A stretch of DNA of 64,000 bases. Source: Simiduia litorea. GTDB lineage: Bacteria; Pseudomonadota; Gammaproteobacteria; Pseudomonadales; Cellvibrionaceae. Every line of letters begins with the position of its first letter. The stretch's first letter is position 1. Shown here one piece after another: positions 34,901 through 44,705 of this stretch. The translations under genes and the position numbers were made by a program. Below the pieces are notes generated by a model. The model did not search any database. It was not told where the DNA came from and was given only the letters and a program-made list of their open reading frames with translations. The stretch spans positions 620,001 through 684,000 of the forward strand of contig NZ_AP031497.1 in the NCBI RefSeq assembly GCF_042853465.1. Direction: 5' to 3'.

Positions 34901-35417
34901 TTACGGTATTTGGGACGCGGGCCAGAATTATATCGGGCAGCCTCGCTCAAAGCTTGTTGAGCAAACAATAACCAACGGAGCTGGTGGTAGGGCGTTAACT
35001 GATCTTCCGGTTAATTATATTCCCGGTGTTTCGATCTCTCAGTATGGCTGGTTTGAAGATTTTCCAGATTTGGGTGAGAGAACGGTGATTGAAATGTTAG
35101 TGGATAGAGATGTTTTGTTCTATGCAACATTAATTCCCGAAAACACGCAGTGCTCACCTGGAGGTACTGGTTACTTAATGTTTGTGGATCGTATGAACGG
35201 CGGCGAATCTAATTTCGTGGTCGTAGATACGAACAACGACGGTGTGTTTGATGATGACCTTGTTAGTGGATTGCCTTTAGGTGCGATTCCTGGAGGATTA
35301 AGTAAAATTTCTAACAGGTTATTTACATCTGACTCATTGGGACAAATTAATAGCTATGGAATTCAAACTGGTGAATATAAACCTTCACGTCGAACTTCAT
35401 GGTCTGTAATCCAGTAG
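31935..35417 (+). CDS. pilY1: Type IV pilus tip adhesin PilY1
   Basis: 1160 residues from the ATG at 31935 (AGGAG nine bases ahead). A signal-type segment (about 27-44, ending AYA) is followed by a von Willebrand A-like domain with an intact metal site D68-S70-S72 (VVDDSGSM) and by a C-terminal beta-propeller (LYVGSNDGMLHGFDAETGD, YLVAGLNRGGKGIYVLDV). Calcium-loop-like acidic repeats occur at VDDNGDGRY (about 175) and DTNNDGVFDDD (near the C-terminus). PilY1 is the pilus-tip adhesin and mechanosensor, and in Pseudomonas also raises c-di-GMP signalling. It is coupled to pilX and precedes the PilY2-like gene by 10 bases. Confidence 0.93.
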   Translation: MKSKSKTVDESTSQVLLRLKKPHWMQYVAVIFCSSGVGMNAYAAPGELSKSPLFLTSEVPPNILMVVDDSGSMDWENLLTNDAIAAHGVSNTPESNSGTRYLNFNPSSNQERRELCVAYNAMAYDPSRVYSPWVGNDKDGNPMVNSVVTSARTDAFEKTGSVNLTSHWYYEWVDDNGDGRYQNNECKISDSDRKFVSSMTAAQQTNYANWYTFYRKREFVSKRALSEIITNSKARMGLATLHNNNSVGTLVADIDNISTPVDATAVANKSALLRNLFRINSSGGTPLRRTLEEAGKYYEFGQNPGNSFFGQDASTSPILSVANGGECQQNYTVLMSDGYWNGGNPSVGNTDVATNSAFDGKSYGDAFSNTLADVAMHYYERDLAPGYANKLPGSALDPNTAQHMVTYTVALGVNGSMTGAGVGGGPTDPEVAFAWPQPVANTNTTVDDMVHAAWNGRGEYLSANNTDELIAALGRAFLSIDERQGSASAVTFNSTKIDTDTYAFQAKFDSSGWHGDVLAYELEDGLDSSGNPDPTEVVGAIGPQQWSAADRLDARNLLTDPRQIVTFNGTTGIPFRAPLLYTTPAANELQPAQINDLLSSAAYPANTAVAAQIALNQVYLTQIVDYLRGVDTNEGVATGKFRRRFGKRLGDVVNSAPVFVAAPSSGYPDKIQSSNVSDSYDAYIKSNLTRTPMLYVGSNDGMLHGFDAETGDETFAYVPGLLYSTLPSEGLHYLAEQNYAHQPYADGSPVVGDVFISGSWRTYLVAGLNRGGKGIYVLDVTNPSTLTESFAANIPKLEFTHNNLGYTFSRPQIGRMNNGKWAAIFGNGYNNDPNGNGKASLFIVYLDGTGYKEITTGQGSIVSNNCANASSDCNGLSSPFILDHTGDARIDRAYAGDLHGNMWVFDLTDSNANNWGVAYVNGSDPAPLFQACSTEPCTVASRQPITSMPVLGVHPTRRTAATWPNLMVYFGTGQYIASTDSFTTATQSAYGIWDAGQNYIGQPRSKLVEQTITNGAGGRALTDLPVNYIPGVSISQYGWFEDFPDLGERTVIEMLVDRDVLFYATLIPENTQCSPGGTGYLMFVDRMNGGESNFVVVDTNNDGVFDDDLVSGLPLGAIPGGLSKISNRLFTSDSLGQINSYGIQTGEYKPSRRTSWSVIQ

Positions 35418-35427
35418 GGGGTATGAA

Positions 35428-35724
35428 ATGGTTAAGTATATTTTTGCATTGCTGTTGATGTCGTTTGTTTATGCGAACATTGTTAGCGCTGATGAAGGTG
35501 CTGAAACTGAAACTGGTAGAATTGACTATGTTAGTTCAGAGTATCTGGATATCGTTATTGACGATTCAGTTTTTACCTTTGCTTTAAATATGAAAGTGTT
35601 TGACACTAGAGGCAGAACGGTGAATCGCTATGCTTTCAGGCCCGGTGCTAAGGTCAAGTATCAGTTTGTTCGTGAGCCTAGTGGTCAGAGGCAGCTCAGC
35701 AATGTTTGGATACTATCCAACTAG
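35428..35724 (+). CDS. Small exported PilY2-like protein
   Basis: 98 residues with a signal peptide (MVKYIFALLLMSFVYANIVS, cleavage near SADE) and a small beta-rich domain (GRIDYVSSEYLDIVIDDSVF, AFRPGAKVKYQFVREPSG). It lies between pilY1 and pilE, exactly the place of pilY2 in P. aeruginosa, and is similar in size. Its role is unknown. The PilY2 name rests on position and general form, not on sequence motifs. Confidence 0.75.
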   Translation: MVKYIFALLLMSFVYANIVSADEGAETETGRIDYVSSEYLDIVIDDSVFTFALNMKVFDTRGRTVNRYAFRPGAKVKYQFVREPSGQRQLSNVWILSN

Positions 35725-35747
35725 TCAAAACAAATTGGAGAGGTTTC

Positions 35748-36200
35748 GTGAAAAAAACCGCGGGTTTTACTCTGCTTGAATTAATGATTGTAGTCGTGGT
35801 AGTGGCTATTCTGGCTGCTATTGCTATCCCTACATATAACGATCAAACCCAGAGGGCTAGGCGCGCCGACGGAAAGGCAAGTGCCATGCAATTGATGAGT
35901 CTGCAGGAAAGATTTTTCACTCAATATATTTCTTATACGTCAGTCCTTGTTGGGCCAAACGCTTGTGCAGGTGCGGCATGTGGATTGAATTTAGCGGGCG
36001 CATTGAGCACTGATGGCCACTACACCCTAGCGTTAACAGCGGCTCCTGCGGGTTGCGCTGCTGGGGGTGTTAGCTGTCGAACCTATACTATTACAGCAAC
36101 GCCTAATATCGCAGACCCTAAGTGCGCAACGCTAACAGTTACCAATACTGGGCAGCGAGGGTCAACAGGTACAGGTGGTGATGAGTATTGTTGGCGTTAG
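35748..36200 (+). CDS. pilE: Type IV pilin PilE
   Basis: 150 residues from the GTG at 35748, with GGAGAGG just ahead; the frame runs open to 35706 but only this start gives the short leader MKKTAG before FTLLELMIVVVVVAILAAIA. The body has RRADGKASAMQLMSLQERFF and a C-terminal cysteine pair region. It resembles minor pilin PilE rather than the major pilin and closes the operon. Confidence 0.92.
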   Translation: MKKTAGFTLLELMIVVVVVAILAAIAIPTYNDQTQRARRADGKASAMQLMSLQERFFTQYISYTSVLVGPNACAGAACGLNLAGALSTDGHYTLALTAAPAGCAAGGVSCRTYTITATPNIADPKCATLTVTNTGQRGSTGTGGDEYCWR

Positions 36201-36209
36201 TGTGTAGGT

Positions 36210-36773
36210 TTAGTTGTTGCAGTTTTTTTGCTTGATCTCGGCAGGGCTTGCTACTCGAGGCCTGCCGCTTTTATGGATAATGATTTGCCGTAAAAACTTT
36301 TGCTCTTGTTTCGTTGGGCAAATGTAGAAGCGGCCGTTCTGGTTGTCTGTGAAACCTTCGGGGCTAAAGGTTAGATTGGTTTTTCCGCCGAAGGCTACCC
36401 ACTTTAGCGTACCTATTTGCGTTGATAGCGTTATCAGCGTTTCGCTAGGCTCGTCGTCATCTTGGATTTTGTTGCCATTTTTGTCGATGAATATTATCGC
36501 TGAGTTGCTCCAGTATTCGGCACAGGTGATTTCGTTGGTTGATGGGCAAATGATTACGGGTCGTTTTTGAGTTAATGCGAGGGATCTTGCTGATTGCACC
36601 ATAGAGCTTAGGTTGGAAACGGCCAAGTTTAGTTTTGCTACGTAGAGGCATTCTAGTGAGTAGCTCGATAGCATGGCCAACACCCCGCTAATGGCACATA
36701 CACTGAGAAGCTCAGGCAGAGTAAAACCAGTTATCGCCGGTTTTCTATTGGGCTGACTTCTTTGTCTTTGCAT
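36210..36773 (-). CDS. Second FimT-type (GspH) prepilin
   Basis: 187 residues. A long leader (MQRQRSQPNRKPAITG) precedes the prepilin motif FTLPELLSVCAISGVLAML; SARSLALTQKRPVIICPSTN is the FimT/GspH signature also seen in the first gene of the facing operon. It converges on pilE, nine bases away, with no visible terminator between, and lies 112 bases downstream of pilR on the same strand. It is probably a minor pilin or DNA-uptake pseudopilin, as FimT is in some gammaproteobacteria; that role is inference. Confidence 0.85.
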   Translation of the reverse strand: MQRQRSQPNRKPAITGFTLPELLSVCAISGVLAMLSSYSLECLYVAKLNLAVSNLSSMVQSARSLALTQKRPVIICPSTNEITCAEYWSNSAIIFIDKNGNKIQDDDEPSETLITLSTQIGTLKWVAFGGKTNLTFSPEGFTDNQNGRFYICPTKQEQKFLRQIIIHKSGRPRVASPAEIKQKNCNN

Positions 36774-36885
36774 TATGTCCCTTCCATGGGTTCATGCTGG
36801 CTAGTTTTTAATTTTTAGCAGGATGGTTGCAGTCTGTCTAATATTTAGTTCTTTACGGGTTCGTTCGTACCTGTTGAAGTCTGCT

Positions 36886-38220
36886 CTATTCGTCCATACC
36901 TAGTTTTTTGAGTCTATATCGTAGAGATCTGAAGCTTATGCCTAAATGCTGGGCGGCTTCAGTTCTGTTCCAGCGTGTTTCTTCTAATGCTTTGGTTATA
37001 AAGGCTCTCTCGATGTCCTCAAGCTTTTTATCTAGGGCTTGCCCGTTCAGCTCATCACTTTGAGTGCAAGAGATTTCCGGTTGAATGGGTGCGAGCTGTA
37101 AATCATCATGGCGAATAGTATTGCCTTCACAAAGGGTGAAGGCTCTTTCAAGTGTATTCTCTAGTTCGCGCACATTGCCAGGGAAGGGGTAGCGCTTGAG
37201 GTGCCTGATTGCCTCTGGCGTTAAGGCGATTTTTTCTGACTCGTAGGTTAAAGCGAGCTTGTCAAGAATTGCTGAGGTTAAAACTTCTAGGTCTTCAATT
37301 CGGTCTCGCAATGCGGGGGCGTGCAGGTGAATAACATTTATTCTGTAGTATAAGTCTTGTCGGAAGTTTCCGGCACCGATTTCATTTTGTAGGTTTTTAT
37401 GGGTTGCGCTTAGTATACGAATGTTTGTTTTTTGCTCCGCCTGCGTTCCTACAGGTCTAATGGCTTTTTCTTGGATAGCCCTTAGTAGTTTCACTTGCAT
37501 ATCTAATGGTAGGTCTGCTACTTCATCGAGAAAAAGTGTGCCTCCCTCAGCTGCTTGAAAAAGTCCAATCTTGTCCGAGTTCGCGCCAGTGAAACTACCC
37601 TTTTTGTGCCCGAAAAATTCACTTTCCATTAGCTCTCTTGGTATCGCCCCACAGTTTATTGCAATAAATGGACCTTCGGATCTTGGGCCTTGTGAATGGA
37701 TCGAGCGAGCAATCAGCTCTTTGCCGCACCCTGATTCACCCGTTATGAGTATTGGCGCCTGGCTTCTAGCTAGCTTATGAATTTGTTGCTTTAGCTTTCG
37801 CATCACGTCGGTGGTCCCGACAAGTAATTCACTCTCCAATGTTTCTTTCGGTGAGCTGGATTTGATGGCGGTTTTTACTAAAGCCCTAAGTCTTTCAATG
37901 TCGATAGGTTTGGATAAAAAGTCGAATGCACCGGCTTTCATTGATTCTATGGCGATGTCGACGTTCCCGTGAGCTGTAATTACAGCTACGGGGAGATCCG
38001 GATGTTCATTTTGAATATGTTTGACCAGATCGATGCCGTTACCATCAGGCATTCTCATGTCGGTTAAACAGATGTCAAATTTATGCGACGCTAGAGCTTG
38101 TTTGGCTTCCTTTAGTGATGCAGCAAGTATGCAGCCAAAATCCATCCTCGTCAGTGTAATATTGAGGAGTTCTAAGATGTCTGGCTCATCATCTACAATT
38201 AACGCAGAATTTTTTTTCAA
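36886..38220 (-). CDS. pilR: Type IV pilus response regulator PilR
   Basis: 444 residues if translation starts at the TTG that overlaps the pilS stop (TTGA) and has AGGG seven bases ahead; a further TTG at 38250 would add 10 residues. The receiver has Asp54 (CLTDMRMPDG), the AAA+ domain has Walker A GESGCGKE and the sigma-54 motif GSFTGA (208-213, serine variant), and a Fis-type helix-turn-helix ends it (RTEAAQHLGISFRSLRYRL). With PilS it drives sigma-54 transcription of pilin genes. Confidence 0.93.
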   Translation of the reverse strand: MKKNSALIVDDEPDILELLNITLTRMDFGCILAASLKEAKQALASHKFDICLTDMRMPDGNGIDLVKHIQNEHPDLPVAVITAHGNVDIAIESMKAGAFDFLSKPIDIERLRALVKTAIKSSSPKETLESELLVGTTDVMRKLKQQIHKLARSQAPILITGESGCGKELIARSIHSQGPRSEGPFIAINCGAIPRELMESEFFGHKKGSFTGANSDKIGLFQAAEGGTLFLDEVADLPLDMQVKLLRAIQEKAIRPVGTQAEQKTNIRILSATHKNLQNEIGAGNFRQDLYYRINVIHLHAPALRDRIEDLEVLTSAILDKLALTYESEKIALTPEAIRHLKRYPFPGNVRELENTLERAFTLCEGNTIRHDDLQLAPIQPEISCTQSDELNGQALDKKLEDIERAFITKALEETRWNRTEAAQHLGISFRSLRYRLKKLGMDE

Positions 38221-39833
38221 TTTAACACCCTTTGATCGTGTGCTAGGCAAATTCTAAAGCAGCTTTTACCTTCTGATGTCGGTTTGTATTCTAATGTTGC
38301 CTCGTTTGCATCGCACAGCTCTTTCGATAAGTAGAGGCCTAGGCCCGTGCCGCTTGCGTGATCTGTGTTGAATGGCTCGAACAGTAGAAGTGCTTTCTCT
38401 TTGCTAATGCCGTTGCCTTCATCTATCACATCAATGAACGGCAGGCCGGATCTTTCATCGATTCCTGTTATTAATATGAGGCTCTGAACCCCCTTGTGGG
38501 CTTGGCTATATCTTAAGCCATTGTCGCACAGATTTATCATTACCTGATGCAGTTGCGATATGTCCATCGTGGCGAGCAAGGGGGCTTGGAAGTGTTGGGT
38601 TTGAATGTTTGCTCGGTTATAGGGGCCCTGTTCTAACTCCTCAACAAAGTTCTCAACCCAGGGGATTACATCAAACGTTTGTGCTTTCGCCTGCTGGCGG
38701 CGCGAAAGTTGAAGTACGTTTTCGATGATATTATTCACGCGCTCTGAGTGGCGAGAAATAATTGCCGTTAAATTTTTATCTTCAGCTGTAATAGTTGGAG
38801 ATTCGGCTAGCAGTTGTCCAGCATGGCTAATGGCGCCCAGCGGATTTCTAACTTCATGGGCAATGCTGGCCGTCAGTCGTCCAAGTGAGGCAAGCTTTAG
38901 TTGCTGAGCTTGTTGCGTTAGCTGGCGATTGTCTTCTAAAAAAATAAGGGTATCACTTTGCTGGTCTATTTTTAGTGCAGCGAAGCTCACCCTCACTTCC
39001 TTACTGCTTCCCTGAGGCTTAAAAAGCTGTTGTTTGTGTGCACCGCTAACGGCCCAGCGCTGCAGCATGTCTTTGATCGGAATCGGTAAACTTGTCAATG
39101 GTTCGTTGGAGGGGATGCTGAGTAGTCGGTAGGCAGCGTTATTGGCTAGCACAAGTGCGTGATTCTTATTTGTTACAAGAATCCCTGTGTTCATTCTTTC
39201 GACAATTTGTTGGGCTAATGACTGTATGTGTTGCGCCAGCGCAGCTTGTTGTTTCGCTTCTGTTTGACTGGTTTGTAGGTGAAGGGTTAGATATCTAAAC
39301 AGTAGCGCGGTAAGAAATAGGAGGATGCCTAGAGCGCCAGCTGAGAATAGACTGCGATCTCCTCCATTTTTGGCAACTGCATCTAATATTCCGGCGCCAA
39401 TCGCGGATAGGCTTGAGAAAGCTGCTAATAGGAGTGAGAGCTGTTGGTTTAAAAATATGCCGCCGTAGGCAACGGTAATGATCAGCAAGTAGCCTAGGCT
39501 GCTGGTGGCGTTGCCACTGCTGTTTACCAGCAGCGTTATCGCGGCTATGTCTATAGTGAGCTGGGTCAGCAGCTGTCGCTGGCTTGGCTGAAAGTTCTTG
39601 CGCCAAAGCGAAACGAGTGTCCATAAGCCGATAAGCGTGTAGATGATGCATGTATAGGAAAATACGCTCGGGGCTAGATTACCAAGTGTGTTTGATGACA
39701 CCCCGCCGTGAAACATAAACAGCAATAACGTGCCTAGCAGCACCCGGTAATAGCTGTATATGCGCAAAAGAGTGAGCGCGCTTTCATACCCAAGTAGGTC
39801 GTTTTGTAGGGTGTCGATTTTAGGTGGTGTCAT
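38217..39833 (-). CDS. pilS: Type IV pilus sensor kinase PilS
   Basis: 538 residues. Six membrane segments (about 25-205) are followed by a PAS-like domain (QQIVERMNTGILVTNKNH), the H-box SIAHEVRNPLGAISHAGQLL, an N-box NLCDNGLRYS and the ATP-lid motif GTGLGLYLSKELC. This is the PilS layout. It is coupled to pilR. In P. aeruginosa PilS responds to inner-membrane pilin levels. Confidence 0.93.
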   Translation of the reverse strand: MTPPKIDTLQNDLLGYESALTLLRIYSYYRVLLGTLLLFMFHGGVSSNTLGNLAPSVFSYTCIIYTLIGLWTLVSLWRKNFQPSQRQLLTQLTIDIAAITLLVNSSGNATSSLGYLLIITVAYGGIFLNQQLSLLLAAFSSLSAIGAGILDAVAKNGGDRSLFSAGALGILLFLTALLFRYLTLHLQTSQTEAKQQAALAQHIQSLAQQIVERMNTGILVTNKNHALVLANNAAYRLLSIPSNEPLTSLPIPIKDMLQRWAVSGAHKQQLFKPQGSSKEVRVSFAALKIDQQSDTLIFLEDNRQLTQQAQQLKLASLGRLTASIAHEVRNPLGAISHAGQLLAESPTITAEDKNLTAIISRHSERVNNIIENVLQLSRRQQAKAQTFDVIPWVENFVEELEQGPYNRANIQTQHFQAPLLATMDISQLHQVMINLCDNGLRYSQAHKGVQSLILITGIDERSGLPFIDVIDEGNGISKEKALLLFEPFNTDHASGTGLGLYLSKELCDANEATLEYKPTSEGKSCFRICLAHDQRVLN

Positions 39834-39949
39834 GTGGAGTCCGAATCTGCTGCCGTACTCACTATATATTACTGTTTATGGAAACGGTATTTTGCGTTCC
39901 GTGCATGTTTGGTCGACAATAGCGCCCCCTGATACTCGGTGATTAGAGA

Positions 39950-41581
39950 ATGCAGCCAAGTCCCTTGAATATAGTCCTCGCTCAAATTAATCCTTTGGTT
40001 GGTGATATTGATGGTAATACGTTGCTCGTTATTGCCAAGGCCGAGCAGGCTGTGGCAGAGCACAAGGCCAATTTGGTGCTTTTTCCCGAGTTGGTTATAA
40101 CGGGTTATCCGCCTGAAGATTTGCTCCTCCGGCCTAGCTTGGAGTGGCGCATAGATCGGGCTATCGCGGCGATTTGTAAGGCTGATCTACACGCGGATAT
40201 CTTGATTGGATACCCTAAAGTGGTGGCCGGCCGAGTGTTTAATATGGCCGGTTATATCTCAGCAGGTAAATTGGTGGCAGAGTACGCGAAGCAGCAGCTG
40301 CCAAACTATCAGGTCTTTGATGAGAAAAGGTATTTTCTGCCGGGCAATCAAGCTTGCGTTGTCGAGATAGCGGGCATTAAGGCGGCAATCTCGGTGTGCG
40401 AGGACATTTGGCATAAAGAGCCTATGTTGCAAGCGAGAGAGGCGGGCGCTCAGTTGATGCTAAATATCAATGCATCCCCCTATCATCGCGGTAAAACTCA
40501 AGAGAGGCGTGCCCTATTGGCGGAGCGGGCAATTCAGGGCGACATGCCTATTGTTTATATCAATCAGGTTGGTGGTCAGGATGAGCTGGTGTTTGATGGT
40601 CATTCTATGATTGTTGATCGCTCGGGTAAGGTTGTCATGCAGGCACCGGCCTTCGAAGAGGGGTTGTACCCAGCACAAGTAACTTTCGATGACGAAATCA
40701 AAGTAACGTCAACGGCGCAGGCTCCTGATGTAGACTCGTTAGAAAGCATTTATAGCGCGCTGGTCTTGGGCGTGCGTGACTACGTCAATAAAAACGGTTT
40801 TAAAGGTGTTGTTTTAGGGCTGTCTGGCGGAATCGACTCGGCGTTAACGCTCGCGATTGCGGTTGATGCGTTGGGTAAAGATCGAGTTGAGGCTGTGATG
40901 ATGCCTTTTCGGTATACCTCCCAGTTAAGCTTGGATGATGCGGCTGATCAGGCAAGGCGGTTGGGCATCGGGTATCAGGTTATCAGTATCGAGCCTATTT
41001 ATAATGCTTTCATGGGGGGGCTAGCCGGCGCCTTTACTGGGAGTGTTATGGATACCACAGAGGAAAACTTGCAGGCGCGGTGTCGCGGTGTTTTGCTTAT
41101 GGCACTTTCCAACAAGAAGCGCTTGTTAGTGTTAACAACCGGCAATAAGAGCGAAATGGCAGTAGGTTATTCAACGCTTTACGGGGATATGGCCGGTGGC
41201 TTCGATGTGCTGAAAGATGTGCCGAAAACGGTGGTGTTTGAGCTCTCTAGGCACAGAAATCTGCGCGATGAGGTGATTCCCGTCAGTGTTATCGAGCGCC
41301 CCCCTTCTGCTGAGTTGCGCCCAGATCAGAAGGATGAGGATAGTTTGCCGCCTTATGATATTTTGGATGTGATTCTCGAGAAGTACGTTGAGCTCGATTT
41401 TAGCGCCGAACAAATTATTGCGGAGGGTTATCCTGAAGACGATGTTCGGCGCGTTTTACGGCTCGTCGACTTAAATGAATACAAAAGGCGGCAGGCGCCA
41501 ATTGGCCCCCGTCTTACGAAGCGCGGCTTTGGTCGTGACAGGCGATACCCAATAACCAATGGTTGGGTCATCGGAGATTAA
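39950..41581 (+). CDS. nadE: Glutamine-dependent NAD+ synthetase
   Basis: 543 residues in two domains. The N-terminal nitrilase-type glutaminase has Glu47 (FPELVITGYPPED), Lys114 (AKQQLPNY) and Cys150 (AISVCEDIW); the C-terminal synthetase has the P-loop LGLSGGIDSALT (SGGIDS 292-297) and TGNKSEMAVGYSTLYGDMAG. It makes NAD from nicotinate adenine dinucleotide. It is divergent from pilS. Confidence 0.96.
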   Translation: MQPSPLNIVLAQINPLVGDIDGNTLLVIAKAEQAVAEHKANLVLFPELVITGYPPEDLLLRPSLEWRIDRAIAAICKADLHADILIGYPKVVAGRVFNMAGYISAGKLVAEYAKQQLPNYQVFDEKRYFLPGNQACVVEIAGIKAAISVCEDIWHKEPMLQAREAGAQLMLNINASPYHRGKTQERRALLAERAIQGDMPIVYINQVGGQDELVFDGHSMIVDRSGKVVMQAPAFEEGLYPAQVTFDDEIKVTSTAQAPDVDSLESIYSALVLGVRDYVNKNGFKGVVLGLSGGIDSALTLAIAVDALGKDRVEAVMMPFRYTSQLSLDDAADQARRLGIGYQVISIEPIYNAFMGGLAGAFTGSVMDTTEENLQARCRGVLLMALSNKKRLLVLTTGNKSEMAVGYSTLYGDMAGGFDVLKDVPKTVVFELSRHRNLRDEVIPVSVIERPPSAELRPDQKDEDSLPPYDILDVILEKYVELDFSAEQIIAEGYPEDDVRRVLRLVDLNEYKRRQAPIGPRLTKRGFGRDRRYPITNGWVIGD

Positions 41582-41637
41582 ATTAAGGCATAGATTTACC
41601 GCAGGCTTGCGTGGATCTTGGCAACAGTGGAATAAGT

Positions 41638-42501
41638 ATGACGAAGCAACAAAATGAAGACGTTAACGCAGCGGCCGAGCAATCTGCTGTGAATAAAGAG
41701 CACGATGCAGAAGATTTATCGAGTGGCTTAATTGACGAGCACATAGAGGAAGTCGTTGAAAACGGTAAAAGCGTTAGGCATAAGGGGATTTACTTGTTGC
41801 CGAATTTGTTTACCACTGGTGCTTTGTTTTCCGGGTTTTACGCCATTATTGCAGGCATGAACGGGAATTTTGAAGCGGCGGCTATCGCTATATTTGTCGC
41901 TATGCTGCTCGACGGTCTCGATGGTCGCGTCGCTCGCCTGACCAATACCAGCAGTGCTTTTGGCGAGCAGTATGATAGCTTGTCGGATATGGTTTCGTTT
42001 GGTGTTGCGCCAGCCTTGGTGATGTTTAGTTGGGCTTTGCAGGATATGGGCAAGCTCGGTTGGGCGGCAGCGTTCACTTATTGCGCCGGCGCAGCCTTGA
42101 GGTTGGCGCGATTTAATACCCAGATTGGCGTTGTAGATAAACGCTATTTTGTTGGTTTGGCGTCGCCTGCCGCCGCGGCTCTGGTGGCAGGCACCGTTTG
42201 GGTGGGCTCGGCCTCCGAGGCGTCAGGAATGTTTTTGTGGTTGTGCGCTGTGGTTACCGCCTTGGCTGGTGTGTTGATGGTCGCCAATGTGCGCTATACC
42301 AGTTTTAAAGAGGTCGATTTCAGGGGCAGGGTGCCGTTTGTTGTGATGCTGGCAGTGGTGTTAGCGTTTGCGGTGGTGACTATTGATCCGCCACGAATCT
42401 TGCTGGCAATTTTTGCGGGTTATGCGTTTTCTGGCCCGGCGACTGTTTTGTGGCGTAAATTTAAAGCCCGTAAGTCAGCAAGTGTGACTGAAGTCGACTA
42501 G
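41638..42501 (+). CDS. pssA: CDP-diacylglycerol-serine O-phosphatidyltransferase
   Basis: 287 residues from the ATG at 41638; a GTG at 41611 in the same frame lacks a good ribosome site. The CDP-alcohol phosphotransferase motif DGLDGRVARLTNTSSAFG followed by EQYDSLSD is intact, with about eight membrane segments. A 50-residue acidic N-terminal extension precedes the first membrane helix. It makes phosphatidylserine, precursor of phosphatidylethanolamine. Confidence 0.93.
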   Translation: MTKQQNEDVNAAAEQSAVNKEHDAEDLSSGLIDEHIEEVVENGKSVRHKGIYLLPNLFTTGALFSGFYAIIAGMNGNFEAAAIAIFVAMLLDGLDGRVARLTNTSSAFGEQYDSLSDMVSFGVAPALVMFSWALQDMGKLGWAAAFTYCAGAALRLARFNTQIGVVDKRYFVGLASPAAAALVAGTVWVGSASEASGMFLWLCAVVTALAGVLMVANVRYTSFKEVDFRGRVPFVVMLAVVLAFAVVTIDPPRILLAIFAGYAFSGPATVLWRKFKARKSASVTEVD

Positions 42502-42657
42502 AATTTAATTCTGCTGCGGTTCTTAATGGCGCGTCTGATAGGCGGGTTTTCGTCCCTTAAAATGGCTGTAGATAGCGGAGGCTCTGTTGTAATAGAGCTT
42601 TGTGAATCAATAGCTTGCAGATAAATGTTCATTTTGAAAATAATTTTCAAAAAGTAC

Positions 42658-42685
42658 TTGCCAAGATTTCTCTGATGCGTAGAAT
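42658..42685 (+). promoter_or_regulatory. rrn promoter P1
   Basis: TTGCCA and TAGAAT are 16 bases apart, followed by a GCGCGCC discriminator; an A/T-rich block (ATTTTGAAAATAATTTTC) lies directly upstream. The spacer ends GATGCG, as in P2. Confidence 0.75.
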
Positions 42686-42847
42686 GCGCGCCTCTCCAGA
42701 CGGAACAGGCGGCAACGCAGCGAAGTTTGAGAGGTTTTGAGTGAGTCTGGTCGCCGCGCAAGCGAAGTCGATAAGATGTTGAAATTCAAAACCTTAGCGT
42801 GTTGATGGTTTTTAGATGGCTTGTTCGCAAGATGTTTAAAAAAGAGA

Positions 42848-42875
42848 TTGACAGGCGTAGAGAGATGCGTAGAAT
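42848..42875 (+). promoter_or_regulatory. rrn promoter P2
   Basis: TTGACA and TAGAAT are 16 bases apart, followed by GCGCATCCC. The stretch GATGCGTAGAATGCGC is identical to that of P1 190 bases upstream. A short 16-base spacer and GC-rich discriminator are typical of stringently controlled rRNA promoters. Confidence 0.8.
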
Positions 42876-42913
42876 GCGCATCCCACGGTTGAGGCCCAGA
42901 GCGCCTAACCGAG

Positions 42914-42922
42914 ATCTTTAAC
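42914..42922 (+). promoter_or_regulatory. boxA antitermination signal, rrn leader
   Basis: TCTTTAACA matches the core of boxA (TGCTCTTTAACA) where NusB/NusE bind to keep RNA polymerase from terminating in rRNA genes. Confidence 0.65.
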
Positions 42923-43100
42923 AGCTGAATCAAGCAATGCGTGTGGGCACTTGCGGATAGATCGACACAGCTTCCTCGGAAGCAAAAAGATTTATCAGAA
43001 GCAAGTGACTCGTACAATTCATTATGTGAAGAAATACGTTCATGAGTATTCTGAGCAAAATTTAGATTGTCCAGTTTGTATCGGATGATCGACTGATTTT

Positions 43101-44635
<1,535 letters not shown>

Positions 44636-44705
44636 AACGATATGTTGACTATCTGTAAGTGTTCACACGCATTGCTTGATTAACTGGACGTAGTGAAGAT
44701 TAAAA

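Larger units (their letters stand above)
42502..43100 (+). promoter_or_regulatory. rRNA operon promoter and leader region
   Basis: Gene-free 600 bases holding two tandem promoters (42658-42685, 42848-42875), AT-rich stretches upstream of each that could be UP elements, and a leader with boxA TCTTTAACA at 42914-42922. No ORF with family resemblance was found. Confidence 0.75.

Noticed and set aside
36817..36832. Sigma-54-like site (minus strand CTGCAACCATCCTGCT) before the second fimT
   Set aside because: The -24 GG is TG, an essential position; spacing is right but the match is too weak to list.
42581..42602. Possible terminator GCTCT/AGAGC after pssA
   Set aside because: Only five pairs with a nine-base loop and three Ts; too weak.
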